In this document: one piece after another, positions 1 to 11,380 of the stretch
Position numbering within the stretch: the stretch's first letter is position 1
Layout: every line of letters begins with the position of its first letter
Assembly (NCBI GenBank): GCA_002633025.1
Contig: NMRB01000869.1
Location: forward strand, 198,775 to 262,774
Direction: 5' to 3'
Origin: Notospermus geniculatus
Lineage: Eukaryota; Nemertea; Pilidiophora; Heteronemertea; Lineidae
DNA length: 64,000 bases
Notes under the pieces: model-generated
Told to the model about the DNA's origin: nothing
Database searches by the model: none
What the model saw: the letters and a program-made list of their open reading frames with translations, nothing else
Translations under genes and position numbers: made by a program

Positions 1-62
1 AAGTTCTTGCCCACTGGGTTTCCCCTTTTACAAGTGTTGGATCCAGTACTGTTAATCAAATG

Positions 63-130
63 ATCGCCACGATGGTGTAGTGGAAACTGTTCACCTTTGA
101 TACGGGGGATCCAGGTTCGATGCGAAAACA
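63..130 (+). repeat. tRNA-derived SINE-like head (promoter boxes)
   Basis: A polymerase III-like A box (TGGTGTAGTGG) is followed about 35 bases later by a B box-like stretch (GGTTCGATGC). This spacing and order is that of a tRNA. No acceptor stem can be paired, so I read it as the head of a SINE or a tRNA relic rather than a working tRNA. Similar heads occur at 11381-11679, 30692-30945, 41903-41958 and 59984-60304. Confidence 0.35.
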
Positions 131-195
131 ATGAGGACATTGAGTATGAACTGACCCAAAGATTGTTGAAGATGCGTCACATCTAGTCCCAAGTC

Positions 196-366
196 TAAAG
201 CTAGGCGGACATGTATGCGGTTCGTGCTCCGGTGCGGCAACGGTAGGGATGTTTGTAAAGTCGACTGACCCAACGCTGTCGACTCGTCATTTATCCGGGT
301 CAGTCGACTTTAAAAACACCCCTGCCGCATCGAGATTTGCCGCACATGTGCGCCTGGCTTTAGGGT
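196..366. repeat. Imperfect foldback element
   Basis: The left arm (CTAAAGCTAGGCGGACATGT, then ...AAAGTCGACTGACCC) is matched in reverse complement by the right arm (GGGTCAGTCGACTTT, then ...CACATGTGCGCCTGGCTTTAG). This makes a palindrome of about 170 bp with a short centre. It looks like a non-autonomous foldback/MITE copy. No second copy was noticed in the window. Confidence 0.55.
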
Positions 367-1203
367 GGCTGCACAACTAATGCGATGCGTTGACGCATGC
401 GGCAAATGCTTTGTTATTTTCCGCCGCACTGCACGCAAACAAAGGTTTTGGCGCATGCGTCGACCTATCGCATGCGAATCGCGTCAGGTGTGTCCCTACC
501 CTTATATGGACAGACGGGTAGGACTTATGGCTGGCCCCGGAATCGACAGGCATAGAATCCTCATGCCATTGGTGAACGTAACACAGTACCTCGCATAGTT
601 ATTGCGAAGGGGTGAGCCTGAATGTTAATGCGTGACCTTATAGACGTGAAACTACAGTATGTTGGACAACTTGTTGAACCGACGGCTTTCACATGACATT
701 GGATGAAATGCACAACCACTGAGACACACATAGGATGGAATGCACAAACTGCGTGTACCATTCATGCCTTATATGGAAAAGCACCGACAACTTTCAAGTA
801 TGACTCAGTCCATTACCACTCGAGCTACAAGTAGTGCGGCGAGGGCAGTGTGTATTGATTTGTACAATTATGCAGTGTCAGTTTTGATTGTGTAATGCAG
901 TGCATTCTGCATCTGACGGAAATGAACGTGTTAAAAATTGAAGATGAGTGTCAGTTGAAGTGTTGCGGCATGTCAGGAATCGCTCTGACTCGGCTCAGGC
1001 TTTGTCTACTGCAGACACCTTGTTGTAACATCGATAACTCGAAATAAGCTGAATGAAACGTGATACACTGAAGTACTGCAAAGCACGTGTTTTATGCATG
1101 TCTTTTGTCAGATGGACATTTTGGATGCAGATTTGCGAATTTCTGAAAAAAGTCGCGAAAAGGTCCTGAAAACGACGCAGAAAACGGTACAGTAGACACA
1201 TTG
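367..1203. other. No gene recognised
   Basis: There are short open frames only, none with a recognisable domain, compositional signal or splice context. A stretch around 380-490 is rich in GCATGCG-type words. I see no gene here. Confidence 0.5.
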
Positions 1204-1353
1204 GGGAGGTTTAGAAATCAAACGATAAACGTAAACGTTAACGACAACGTTACTTATGTACCGAAAATGCAATATAAAATCTGGTTAATGTGTAGTATGA
1301 AAAATAACGTTGTCGTAAAGTTTACGTTTATTGTTTGATTTCTAAACCTCCCT
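1204..1353. mobile_element. Family 1 MITE, copy 1
   Basis: The ends are long inverted repeats: GGGAGGTTTAGAAATCAAAC at the left and its complement at the right. The inner part of each arm contains GATAAACGTAAACGTTAACG-like sequence and the centre reads AAAATGCAATATAAAATCTG. Length is about 150 bp. It has no coding capacity, so it would need a transposase supplied elsewhere. Five more copies lie at 8342, 9847, 38804, 48962 and 52750. Confidence 0.85.
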
Positions 1354-2512
1354 AATGAGTGATATCAAAAATTTATAAGGCGAGCTTATGAATTTTTGGT
1401 GATATCCAGCAAAATTTTCAGTTGTCGTGGTAGACCGGAGGAGTAAACATAAGAACACGGCCCTCTTGTCAGCGTACGAATCACCACAGTGTTCCTCGGC
1501 AGTTGAAAAACATTATAATCGATGACGCAGGTAAAATCAACAAATAAAACACGGGAAAAAATTATCAGAAGGAAAGGTACACTCAAAAAATTAAATGGTT
1601 ATCTCTGTAACTAACTTTCGATTTTTTTGAGTGTAGCATCGCCATTGCTATCGAAGCAGACGTTCGCCAAGACGGCAACAAAACAATCAAAACAGTGAGA
1701 AAAAAATAACTCGCTTCCATTACGACGCAGACGGTGACCTTTTCGGCTCAAATCAAGGGACCTTTTCACAGAGGTTTTCATTTCTAAAACATCTAGCACT
1801 TGCTAAGTAAATCCTTATTGACAGGTCTTGACACCAGCTCGGGCTGAATAAACCGATAAAATCCCCGCTACATTACAAAAAGAACTTCTTTAGAGCCAGT
1901 CAAGCCAGTCGTGAGCTGTCTGAAGAGAGAATCGAACGCCGCCATCTTGAATCAATTACGGTGTACTTACTTTATTGGAATAAATTCCTACTACAATGTA
2001 CATGTACAGTACGTACATATTTAATTGCAAAATTGCTTTTGTGGCTTTGCTCCCTTTGAATACCATTTTAACTCGGTCAACAGCAAATCTAGGCTGACCT
2101 AAGATGCCGAAATTTGCAACTTCGAAATTGTGAATTTCTGGGCGGCGAAATTATTCTTGGCGTCATTTTTTACTTTTGCTATTAATCCCCTTTAAGGTTA
2201 TTGGGAAGGATTCTTTATAAACATCGTTCCTGCCCTCCAGTGATGAAATGTAGGATCTCAAGCAGGACCGTGATAGATTGATGTAATCAATCTTTCGTGT
2301 ACCACAAAGCACATTATAGCGTAGAGAGTAGCTGTTACCTCAAATAACCATGCTCCCACCGTAGATAATGCCTTGTACCATTGGATGGCAGTTTTGTTGT
2401 TTTGCTGATGCATGCATGCATTTTGCTCACATTACACGCAATCCGCTGCACATGAAGTTTATGGGAAGAATATTTTGCCCCCCCCCCCCCAGACAGTCAA
2501 CGCAAAAGATTA
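1354..2512. other. No gene recognised
   Basis: Only short frames occur, without domains. A 13-base C run near 2478-2490 is the main low-complexity feature. Nothing here supports a gene. Confidence 0.5.
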
Positions 2513-2945
2513 CTCTTCATTCCACATCCGAATGGCTCGAGGTTTTCAGCCGATATCTCCGCAACGGCCGGGTCAAAGTTGACAAAACATACATCAATTG
2601 ACTTGTCTTTCTTTTCGGTATCTTTCTGCTATCTTCATTTTTCGCGCAAGGCCGACATAACGGATCCCTTTCTCAAAACCCATTTCATTTCGCCACGGTG
2701 TTCAGTGCAGTTTACACGCGCGCGATGCATTTCGTCCTTTCAAAATGGCCGCCATTTCGGCCGTAAACACGAACTGTGATTGGTGAAAGAACTTCTTTAT
2801 GTCACGTTTTTAGGGATGATGCCTGTAGCGGCAAAAAAGGCAAATCGATTGATGTATGGTGTGTCAAATTTGACCCAGCCGTTGCGGAGCAATCGTTCAT
2901 AAACCTCGCGCCATTCGAAAGTGGAATGAAGGAAGCCTGGGCTTC
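2513..2945. mobile_element. Family 10 inverted-repeat element, copy 1
   Basis: A left arm (about 2513-2620, with CGATATCTCCGCAACGGCCG and ACATCAATTGACTTGTC) is matched in reverse complement by a right arm (about 2825-2940). It is therefore a long foldback of about 430 bp. The left half is repeated at 12436-12690 with roughly 85 percent identity by eye. Small open frames across it are artefacts of the repeat. Confidence 0.65.
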
Positions 2946-3372
2946 GTACTTACTGCATCTTTGGCGAATAGCTTCGCCTAACAATTTTGCACGGAGACGT
3001 CATAGCTGCCCGCAACAGGAAACGTTGGTAACCAACCGCCCTTTGTCGATATTTTAATATTCAAAGCAGATGCAACGTAAACTGGGAAGGCCTTTGATAC
3101 GCTCGGCAAAGACATTCTGAAACATACGTTTTGATTGTTATGCAGATACGGGACAGGACAATACAACAACATTTCTAACGGTTAATGCTTTTTTCATAGC
3201 GGATAATTACTACACTGTGTTAGTGGGATGTCCTCCGGCTCAAACAGGTCCATATCCATTAATGCCTGTTTGATTGTGTTTTAGCGCCGTTTCCAGACAT
3301 TTCTGAGCAGCATCGTCTGAGGATACCGGTCCGTCAGCAGTTTTATCTCACAGAAAAGGCTTTCAGAATAGA
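2946..3372. other. No gene recognised
   Basis: Short frames only. I see no repeat family or gene that I can support. Confidence 0.4.
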
Positions 3373-3614
3373 AGCTGTCAGTAAGTTGACCAATAGGTGT
3401 CACTACTGGTCGTATTCATAAAGCGGTTCTATCGTTAGAACCGACTTGAGCCGATTCCACGTGCAGTGGTTTACCACACTAGGAACTGGCCCAAGACGGT
3501 TCTGACGATCAATCATGGTTGACTGAGCACCAATCAGGAGAATGTTCTTTTGTATTGGTCCGCTAGAACTTTGCTGCCATCTTTTGGCGATAAGTGCGGC
3601 TGACTGCTCCTATT
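3373..3614. mobile_element. Family 5 element, copy 1, carrying a nested foldback
   Basis: The ends match the family 5 ends (AGCTGTCAGTAAGTTGACCA at the left; GCGGCTGACTGCTCCTATT at the right). Between them, 3409-3510 is a partial copy of the foldback found intact at 25977-26102 (GTCGTATTCATAAAGCGG...). One element has therefore inserted in another. Other family 5 copies are at 7283, 9618, 12692, 14411, 30517 and 46739. Confidence 0.75.
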
Positions 3615-3918
3615 GATGCAAGCCTCTCCCATGACTCTGTTCTGACCTCGTAACCCCGTGTCCCTTACGATCTACCGCGAGTAATTCGTTTTGTGATGCG
3701 GAGTGGACAGTACAAATACCAAGGATTAGACGAAGTAATTGGACCCTCCGAGTAAGGATTCATAGTATGCGATGATGACGTCTATTACGTGTGCCCCATG
3801 CCTAGCAACACACAGCAGAATTGAGAAGGCTATCCCTCCCTTATCAAGATTGGTGCCCACAAGTCCGATGGTGTGTTGTTCGGCGATCACGGACGCAATA
3901 ACAAAGACAGATATACAG

Positions 3919-3976
3919 TAGACCTTACCAACAAAGATGGCGGTCTACCATATGACGTCAGAAGCTTAATACCATA
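3919..3976. mobile_element. Family 4 element, left-end fragment
   Basis: The sequence starts TAGACCTTACCAACAAAGAT and continues to ATGACGTCAGAAGCTTAATA. This matches the left end of the complete family 4 element at 57861. It breaks off where family 11 sequence begins, so it is a truncated copy. Confidence 0.65.
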
Positions 3977-4362
3977 GTGAGGTTTCGCAAATCTGACGAA
4001 ACACATAGTACGAAATACGAAATTGGACTTCATTTCCATGACGTAATGTATTTCAGGAGATTGTTGGTACCACAAATATCGCCTGCTGCAAGAGCGTTTT
4101 TTAGCGTATGACGTTAGACCGGTTGAATTACGGTGCATATTAAACTTTGAAATCTATCTTTCGTTTCCACTTCGTAGAAGTGGAAATTTAAAAATTCAAG
4201 ATGCACCACAACTCGGTCTTACATGATATGCCGAAAGACGCACTGGCAGCAGGGACATTTGTGGTACCAACCATCTCCTGAAATACATAGGTCCTGGAAA
4301 TGAAGTAGAATTTCATATTTCGTACTTCGTGTTTCGTCAGATTTGCAAAACCGCGCCAATAC
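3977..4362. mobile_element. Family 11 inverted-repeat element
   Basis: The left part (GACGAAACACATAGTACGAA ... TTGGTACCACAAATATCG) recurs in reverse complement in the right part (...ATTTGTGGTACCAACC ... CGTACTTCGTGTTTCGTCAG). This gives a foldback of about 385 bp. A single arm in one orientation recurs at 50626-50790. Confidence 0.65.
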
Positions 4363-4956
4363 CACAACTGATATTGCCTAGTCTGCAGTGGCTGACAAGA
4401 AAATCGTAATCGAGTAGATCCTTGCGATATCGCCTGGTGTGCTGTTGGCTTTAGGCTCCCGTCACGGTTTATTTATCTAATGTGACCTCAAATGACGTCA
4501 ATTGAGGAAAAGTTGCTCCAAGTCAAACCCTAGCATCGTTCTGATATTGAGTAAGACAGACAGGAATAGGTTTCCTATAGCTATCCTGGATTCATAATCA
4601 AATTGCCTTTGGAAGTCGTACGGCTTACGATAGGTAACAAGTCAACCAGTCGATGCAAGAGTAATCTCAATCAAGCTAAAAGCCACAGTCTTCAGTCATC
4701 GTCTGAATCTAGTAAATGGACAAGCTTTGTCTAAACCTTCTTTTTTCTTTCCTTAATTTGGATGCCAGGAAATGACAGAATTATGAAAGAGATGTGGTTA
4801 TGAAAGTAGTCTTTTCTTAGACCTTGTCTGAGATAGAGGAGTGCCGACGTGGCAGATTTGTCTAAGGGTGGATCCACAATATACCAAAAATACCAAAATC
4901 TATTTTTGATAATACATGTACTAAAGTACATTTTTTACTATTCGCGGAAGCGATCT
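4363..4956. other. No gene recognised; family 7 end fragment
   Basis: Near 4375-4450 a decayed fragment matches the right end of family 7 (GCGATATCGCCTGGTGTGCT). The rest holds only short frames. Confidence 0.45.
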
Positions 4957-5063
4957 GGGCCTCTTTCATAAAGTGACTTTTAGCGAATGGTACCTTTAAC
5001 CAAATGGAAAATGCATTGAGTTAATGGTACCATTAGCTTAAAGTCACTTTATGAAACAGGCCC
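4957..5063. repeat. Short foldback, TTCATAAAG-type ends
   Basis: The ends GGGCCTCTTTCATAAAGTGA and its complement (TCACTTTATGAAACAGGCCC) pair along most of a 107-bp unit, with TGGTACC palindromes inside. The end architecture resembles the foldbacks at 25977, 29247 and 51115. Confidence 0.7.
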
Positions 5064-5087
5064 CAGGTCTTCTTGCGGTGTCAGCAC

Positions 5088-5236
5088 ACACGGCAATATC
5101 GTTTTTTGTTTGAAATTGGGCGATCATCGCTGGCGAGAAGATTCCACGAATCGCTGTCCAGTGCACACCTGGCGACAGCCGCTTTTGTCGGTGGCGATCA
5201 AATCGCTTGACATATCGCCTGGTGTGCTGCTGGTTT
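5088..5236. mobile_element. Family 7 element, partial copy
   Basis: It contains the family 7 core (GGCGATCATCGCTGGCGAGA, CGCACACCTGGCG-like) and the right end ATCGCCTGGTGTGCTGCTGG. The left arm is decayed. Fuller copies are at 5960 and 46953. Confidence 0.65.
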
Positions 5237-5259
5237 ATTTGTGATTTCATGTACCTGAC

Positions 5260-5370
5260 CAAATGGGAATGGGGCAAACTGGGAAGGGGTGAAATGAGAA
5301 AGGGGCGAAATGGCAAAGAGGCGAAATGGGAATAAAATGGGGACAAAACGGGAAGGGGCGAAGTGGGAAG
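5260..5370. repeat. Purine-rich short tandem repeat
   Basis: Irregular 9-12 base units of the form GAAATGGGAA/AGGGGCGAAA repeat through this stretch. The complementary strand yields low-complexity frames (SHFAPS-like) that are not genes. Confidence 0.6.
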
Positions 5371-5959
5371 ACACCGACCAAATGTTCATTGAAAGAACGG
5401 CTTCACCACGATTTTCTGCATCGAATCCGCTGCACGGATGAAAAAGCGTTACTAAACGAAGAGGTTGAAAATCCCCCACACGAATGAAAAAGCTATGTAA
5501 TGTTCCTATTGAATTTTGAAAATAGTCGGATGAAACGCTCTCATTAAGTCAACTAAAGGATAAAAGCTTTGCATAACTTTAATGTAGCTGACAATTTCTC
5601 GTCTTAAAGATAATTTACGAGGTAAGTCTGTTGCGCATTTACTATAAAGTAGATCCTTTCTGATCGCGGTGAGACACAAAGCTCGCAAATAGAGCACCGC
5701 GTTAACATCATTCTAATCTTGTTTCTAAACCCCATGATGATCAAATCCACACACGAAAAAAGGCAAGTCACCCATAATCTTGCTCATCTAGATTTATAGC
5801 CCCGGGCAGAAAACATCGAACAGACGATTTTCGTTAATGATTTCTTGATTCGAGTTACGGGGGGAAATAGCAATCAGGAGCGTTTGAGATGTGCCGTTTA
5901 GGATGGTGTATGTCTGGGATGGAGTTGACGGCAGCTGAGGTGGCTGTGTACTGACGGAA
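5371..5959. other. No gene recognised
   Basis: Short open frames only, with no domain or repeat assignment. Confidence 0.4.
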
Positions 5960-6184
5960 GCCAGCAGCACACAAGGCGACATCGCAAGCGATCTGATCGC
6001 CAGCGAGCAAAATCGGTTGTTGACGCCAGGTGTGCGCTGGACGGCGATGCGTGGAATCTTCTCGCCAGCGATGACCGCCCAGTATCAAACAATGCCAAAA
6101 CCGATATCGCCTAGTCTGCGGTGGTTGGCGAGAAGATCGGTGGCGATCAGATCCCTTGCGATATCGCCTGGTGTGCTGCTGGCT
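5960..6184. mobile_element. Family 7 element, full copy
   Basis: The terminal inverted repeats are AGCCAGCAGCACACAAGGCG and CGCCTGGTGTGCTGCTGGCT. The arms carry repeated GCGATCTGATCGCCA words, and the element is about 225 bp without coding capacity. It abuts family 9 (6184) directly. Confidence 0.75.
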
Positions 6185-6514
6185 TAAAGGAGCATGGTAT
6201 TGTATCTGAAATGCGTTATTTGACTGCCGACGTAGAGGGAGCCACCTAGGGGCAGTAAGGCGAACTACAAAAATGCATTACAAAATGTACGTAGTAAATC
6301 GGGTCAGTTCGCCGACAACGTGGTTAGTGGTTAATACAGGATAAACCATGGACAAGAATAGAGTGGAACTTCAGCTACGACCCAAATAATCTTGTGCTGA
6401 CTACAGCTGAGGATTATTCGTCCCTGTGCGCCTAACTCAAGATAACCAAATAGTCCCTGGGTTGGAGAGTGGCGCCGGCTGTCGAGAAAAAGTGGCAACA
6501 CCGTGGTCCTTTAA
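6184..6514. mobile_element. Family 9 element, copy 1
   Basis: It begins TTAAAGGAGCATGGTAT and ends GTGGTCCTTTAA. The shared inner sequence GACTGCCGACGTAGAGGGAG and TGGCGCCGGCTGTCGAGAAA is also found at 21823 and, in part, at 19204. This copy has extra sequence in the middle. Confidence 0.65.
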
Positions 6515-7282
6515 GGAAACGCTAGCAGAACGAGAGGCCTTGGCCTTCTGTTTGAAATGCACGTTTCAATTAAATGAGCCATGTATTGAAATGGGGAAGG
6601 GTTAGCGACACTTCCCTTCGCAAATAACCATCGCGAGGGCGATAACATCCGGACAATGCCTCCTGTGGGACCACTCTACCTGTCACACCGCTGTTCGATG
6701 TTTTTATACGACACCCCTGGGCATGTACCGAGACTGTGACCGCGTCTCCGTCTTCGACATAATGACAGCAATCATTGTCGCTTATCACAGACAGTCGAAG
6801 ACGAGTCGAGCTGTCTATGATTGGCTATGATCAGTCATACATCGTCTCTGATATTATTTCCATCAAAATCATCAGAGGAAATATGCGCTGTTAAGCGGCT
6901 GGTGATTCTACCAGGACTTCAAAGAATATGAAAACGTGTCGATGTACTTATAATATGTCATGTTATTATAAAGCGTATTAAACTAGAATGGCTGGCCAAG
7001 TTCATACCGTTCACGTGTGAGAAGTCAGTTCATTGACCTGAAGCATGAATAAAGATTTTATCTATCATGATATAAATAATGCATTTTCTAGGCTAAGGAC
7101 GTTTGGCATTCTTACCCTGAATTGAATAAGAAATAACTTTAAAATGGAAGCACGAACGCCTCCTGCGATGGTAAGGCCTATGGCAAGGCTTTGCAATGAA
7201 AAACAGTTTTATTGAGATTGTCACGGCTGAGGCTTTCACAGAATGATAGCATTAAATCTATTCTTCTCTTTTTTCCAATCAT
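6515..7282. other. No gene recognised
   Basis: AT-rich sequence with short frames. Nothing assignable. Confidence 0.4.
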
Positions 7283-7449
7283 CTGAGTCAGTGAGTTGAC
7301 CAATAGGTGTCACTACCGGCCAATTCAATGCATATAGCGGACCCATTCATTCTTGATCCAGAACCAGTCACGTGGATTTTCCTGTGTATTGGTCCGCTAG
7401 AACTTTGCTGCCATCTTTTGGCACTACGCGCGGACTGACTGCTCCTATT
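7283..7449. mobile_element. Family 5 element, copy 2
   Basis: It runs from GTCAGTGAGTTGACCAATAG to GACTGCTCCTATT and contains the shared TGGTCCGCTAGAACTTTGCT. The length is about 167 bp. Confidence 0.8.
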
Positions 7450-8012
7450 GGTCGACTCACACAATGCTCATCTACATATTAATCACGAGTAGGCGAAGCC
7501 TGAATATTGCTAAGTGACCTCTCACTTTGGAAGTACGGTATATTGGAAAGGAATTTGCTTAATTCCACCATGAACCCGATGTTTCATTATCTCTATTGCT
7601 TCCTAGGTATCCCTCTTCACACGGAAAATATCCAATCTTACAGGAGACCAAAGATTACCATTCGACCTCCAATATGCGAAGAGAAATAACATTTGAATTT
7701 ACAATTTCGGTTGCGTGCGTTCTATTCGGCTGTAACGTTGAGAGAAGCAAGTACAGGTCATTAAGATTCAGATTAGCCGGGGAGATTAATCACCGCACCA
7801 CTCAAATGGATCGGTGGACAAATTGGGAGATACATGGCGGCGGGAACTACGACTCTCTCTGGTCTATCAATCAGTGGTCTGACTGACTCGCTAATGCCAA
7901 CTACACACATTGCATGGATGGCCTTTTATCATACTGTGGCCGAGCCGGCTATGATGGGGATGTCTCAATAATTGCTATTGGCAGTGTTAGTTATAAACGC
8001 TGTATGGCAGAA
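7450..8012. other. No gene recognised; open frame 7596-7886
   Basis: A 96-codon plus-strand frame at 7596-7886 has no recognisable domain, no paired splice sites that I trust and no repeat character. I do not call it a gene. Confidence 0.35.
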
Positions 8013-8128
8013 TCAGAAAAATATCAAGAGGTCTGCATTAAGCTGCATGGTAATATCAGAAAAATATCAAGAGGTCTGCATAAAGCTGCATGGTAATATT
8101 AGAAAAATATCAAGAGGTCTGCATTAAG
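8013..8128. repeat. 43-bp tandem repeat, about 2.7 units
   Basis: The words TCAGAAAAATATCAAGAGGT and CTGCATGGTAATAT recur at 43-base spacing (8013, 8056, 8099) with only one or two differences, indicating a recent tandem duplication. Confidence 0.85.
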
Positions 8129-8172
8129 TAAAAAAGCTCCTTTGGACCAGTATCGTTTTTTCCAACAAATAT

Positions 8173-8341
8173 TCGAGAGAGTGTGAAATCGCTCCGTTAA
8201 CGATAATACTAACGCTAATTCTGGTGTACATTTGCAATGTAAAATTTTAATTTTTACATTGCAAATGACATCAGAGCACGTTTTAACGTTAAAACATGAT
8301 AGAATACATGTACGTTTTAACGTATAACGTTTCAACGAATA
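8173..8341. mobile_element. Family 1-related element (CTCCGTTAACG type)
   Basis: It contains ATCGCTCCGTTAACGATAAT and a central inverted ACATTTGCAATGTAAA...TTTACATTGCAAATG. The first motif is shared with the related element at 9447-9591. A family 1 copy (8342) sits at its right side, flanked on both sides by CGAATA, which suggests insertion into this element. Confidence 0.5.
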
Positions 8342-8489
8342 GGGAGTTTAAGAAATCAAACGATAAACGTTAACTTTACAACAACGTTACTTTTTGTACC
8401 GAAATGCAATATATAATCTAGCGAATTCGCAGTATGAAAATAACGTTGTCGTAAAGTTAACGTTTATCGTTTGATTTCTTAAACTCCCC
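8342..8489. mobile_element. Family 1 MITE, copy 2
   Basis: The arms GGGAGTTTAAGAAATCAAAC and GTTTGATTTCTTAAACTCCC enclose the same core as the other family 1 copies. CGAATA occurs immediately outside both ends and could be a six-base target duplication or an extended TA duplication. Confidence 0.8.
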
Positions 8490-9446
8490 GAATACATTTT
8501 AACGTTAACGTTATGGGACGATCTCTTAAACGCTCTAATACCTTCGTGTCGGCGGTCGTTTCTGCCTTTTCGAGCAATTCAATCGGAGATCAACCTGGTT
8601 CAGGCCCTATGGACCAAGCATGCAAAAAACTAACATCTGCCCCCAAAAGAAATCTGTTCAGTGACTGAACATGGTCCACAAGTAAACCACGCATCGTGAA
8701 CCATTTTACCAAACGTACTTTTTCATGAAAATACACAAAAAATGGACAAGGGAGAAAATTCTACGCATTGAAAGAACATGAGATAGTTCACACTCCAAAC
8801 ATTCCACGGATGCAAAACTGACGCAAAAAGTGTGGAATCCGAAGAAATGAAAGGAATTACTGCAACATTCACTCAAGCAACAGCTGACAAATGCATCGTA
8901 TTGTAAACATGCCGAATATCTCCTGGTAAAAGCATGTTAGTAATGACGGAACGGTGCTTACTCACCTGGTTCAATTAACGGTACATGTTTCAGAAGCTGA
9001 TGAACCGTATCCTACCAAGATTCCTCGCCAACTAAACGAAATAAGGAAAGCCAGTGATACTAGATCATGAAACGTTAGTCCGATATACCGTAAGCCGAAT
9101 CGGCAGCGTATGATAGCTACGTCGGTGGAACTCAGCTGGGCCGCCTGAAATAGCCGCGTGATGCCAAGTTATCGATGCTACTAGTAACCAAAGGCAGACT
9201 GCAGTAAAAAATCCGTGTTATATCATAGTTTTATAATAGTTTTTTTTAGTTCTGATATGGTAGTCATTTCGGTTTTCGTAATGCTGTCTCTTTTTTAATA
9301 GGAAAACCAATTTTCTTATCATTACACAATGGTTCATTCGGGTCAAATTTGATGTTGGCCTAAATTTGTTTGCCATTTTGATGATGAGGTTTTACTTTTT
9401 AATCAACACAGCATATTGCGTCGAAATATTACATACCGTACTTAAT
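8490..9446. other. No gene recognised
   Basis: Short frames only. I find no domain or repeat family that I can support. Confidence 0.4.
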
Positions 9447-9591
9447 AGAGAGTTCAAGAGATATGTAAGAAACCAGTCCGTTAACGATAACACTAACGCT
9501 AACGCTATTTCTGACGTACATTTGCAATGAAAAAAATAACGTTACCGGTAGCGTTAGTGTTACCGTTAACGGAGCGATTTCTTAACCTCTC
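9447..9591. mobile_element. Family 1-related MITE
   Basis: Terminal sequences (GAGAGTTCAAGAGATATGTA and GATTTCTTAACCTCTC) resemble family 1. The inner arms are CGTTAACGATAACACTAACG and its complement around a centre with ACATTTGCAATG. It is about 145 bp and shares its arms with 8173-8341. Confidence 0.65.
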
Positions 9592-9617
9592 GACTGGCGA
9601 TAGCCCTACGTTAACGC

Positions 9618-9786
9618 AAGGAGCATCGCAGCCGCACTTATTGCCAAAAGATGGCAGCAAAGTTCTAGCGGACCAATACAAAAGAAAATTCTCCCGATTG
9701 GTGCTCAGTCAACTATGAATAAGCCCGCGAGGCATTGAAATGGGCCGCAGTGACACCTATTGGTCAACTTACTAACAGCTCCTATT
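9618..9786. mobile_element. Family 5 element, copy 3 (reverse orientation)
   Basis: It contains CCAAAAGATGGCAGCAAAGT, TCTAGCGGACCAATACA and the distal end TATTGGTCAACTTACTAACAGCTCCTATTG in pieces that match the other copies. Confidence 0.75.
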
Positions 9787-9846
9787 GTTTAAGATAAACG
9801 AAGAGCGTTTAACGCGCGTTCGTGCTGCCGCCATCAACCATTATTA

Positions 9847-10001
9847 GAGAGGTTAAGAAATCAAACGATAGACGTAAACTTTACGACCACATTATTTTTC
9901 ATACTAGGGCTTCACATTCACCAGATTTCATATTCATATTTCGGTCCGAAAATGGCGTTTTCGTTAACGTTAACGTTTATCGTTTGATTTCTTAACCTCC
10001 C
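9847..10001. mobile_element. Family 1 MITE, copy 3
   Basis: The arms GAGAGGTTAAGAAATCAAAC and GTTTGATTTCTTAACCTCCC enclose a diverged centre. TA dinucleotides flank both ends, as expected for a TA target duplication. Confidence 0.8.
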
Positions 10002-11380
10002 TATTCAGGCTCAACTTGCGTAACTTTACGCAGCAAAGTGCTGAGTCAACGAATGGCATCAGATTGAACCCACCAGTGGTCTTACGTCATAACCGCCTGT
10101 CAGAGTGTAGTATAGCTGCCAATATCATCGCTAAACCTACTGTGAATGCGGTAAGATCCGTTACCAGGCAAATCGGTCGTGGCGATGAATCGCTTGGTAC
10201 ATGTATCTGTAGCGACGGTTACACCTGTTGAAAATACCCGTGTTTTTCCAGACCCGTGTCAAACCCGTGTGTACGAAAAGCCCGGCGAGAGGTCACATTA
10301 CTACATTGTAGTTTAGTAGCCCGGCGACAGGTGCTCTGCATGCATTGACCCGTCGGTCATTTTTGTATTGGCACACATCGTTGGAGGCGCGAAAACCACG
10401 TCACTTAATGGCTGCGCCATCTGTAGCCGTGCTAAGAACTAACGAAAACACGGGGATTTCGAAAAGCACGGCGAGCTTGTTTTTACACGGGTTTCTTGAA
10501 GCCCGGAAATTCATAGGTGTGACCGCAAAAAACCCGGGGATTTTATGTAGTGTAAAGCCTAGGTCACAAATCCACCGGGCCCCGTACGATTTTCCCCACC
10601 GATCGGCTTGTCGTGGATTTTACAGACTGAAACTCGGATCTAAGACGAATTATGCCGAAATCGCCTCAATGGATAAGTGGAAATTAGACTAGATCAAACT
10701 AGGCACCGTAGACATTGGCCAGAATGACTGTTTTTACTCGCCGTACGGACCCCGGAGTGGATATGTGACCTAGGCAAAACCACGGCTAGTCTCTAGCGGT
10801 AGTACTGACCATTGTAATTTGTAGTTGGCGTTCATGCCTCACTTTTTAGGAACTGACCTCTTGGACGTGAAAGTATGGTATACATACACGATCTTTTATA
10901 ACCTCTCAGATTCCAGCTATCAGTATACTAATATACATACACAAGGATGGTAATATAGGAGATCATTGGTATCTGAGATGTGCGGCTGGCCGAGTGATTC
11001 GCAGACCTTATCAGAGTCGCTATTCAGGGCCCAGTCTGCGTCAGTAAGATAGCCCAAGCAGCAATAGAAAAGTCGTATAATAATAGTGTCTCATATGTAC
11101 ATGAATTAGTGAGTCGGGAATATTCTTACCTTTCTTTCGTCGTAGTGCACTTAAGGATTAGGCCAGGTTTCCCATACGGTTACTCCGACACAGCCATCGA
11201 CGACGACGACGACAACAACAAGCCTGGCGGCGACAGGATTGACAAGGTGACATACTTCAGGGGTGGCACTCATCCTCATTCCCCCAGGCTTCAGCAGCCG
11301 TGTATTGGCATATAAACAAACATGATGGCGTATAACCAGTGGTTACCCATATAACAGAGTTTCTGTTTCATTTCATTGAA
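10002..11380. other. No gene recognised; C/G-rich repeated words
   Basis: From 10240 to 10560, short words such as CCCGTGT, AGCCCGG and AACACGGG recur in both orientations, suggesting a decayed element. The plus-strand frame 10345-10692 (115 codons) runs through this and shows no domain. A short GAC/AAC microsatellite lies at 11199-11220. Confidence 0.4.

Noticed and set aside
8013-8128. CRISPR-like direct repeats
   Set aside because: Units are contiguous 43-bp tandem copies without spacers, in a eukaryotic genome.
10980-11030. tRNA-Leu/Ser-like start (GCTGGCCGAGTGATTCGCAG)
   Set aside because: No B box or acceptor pairing follows.
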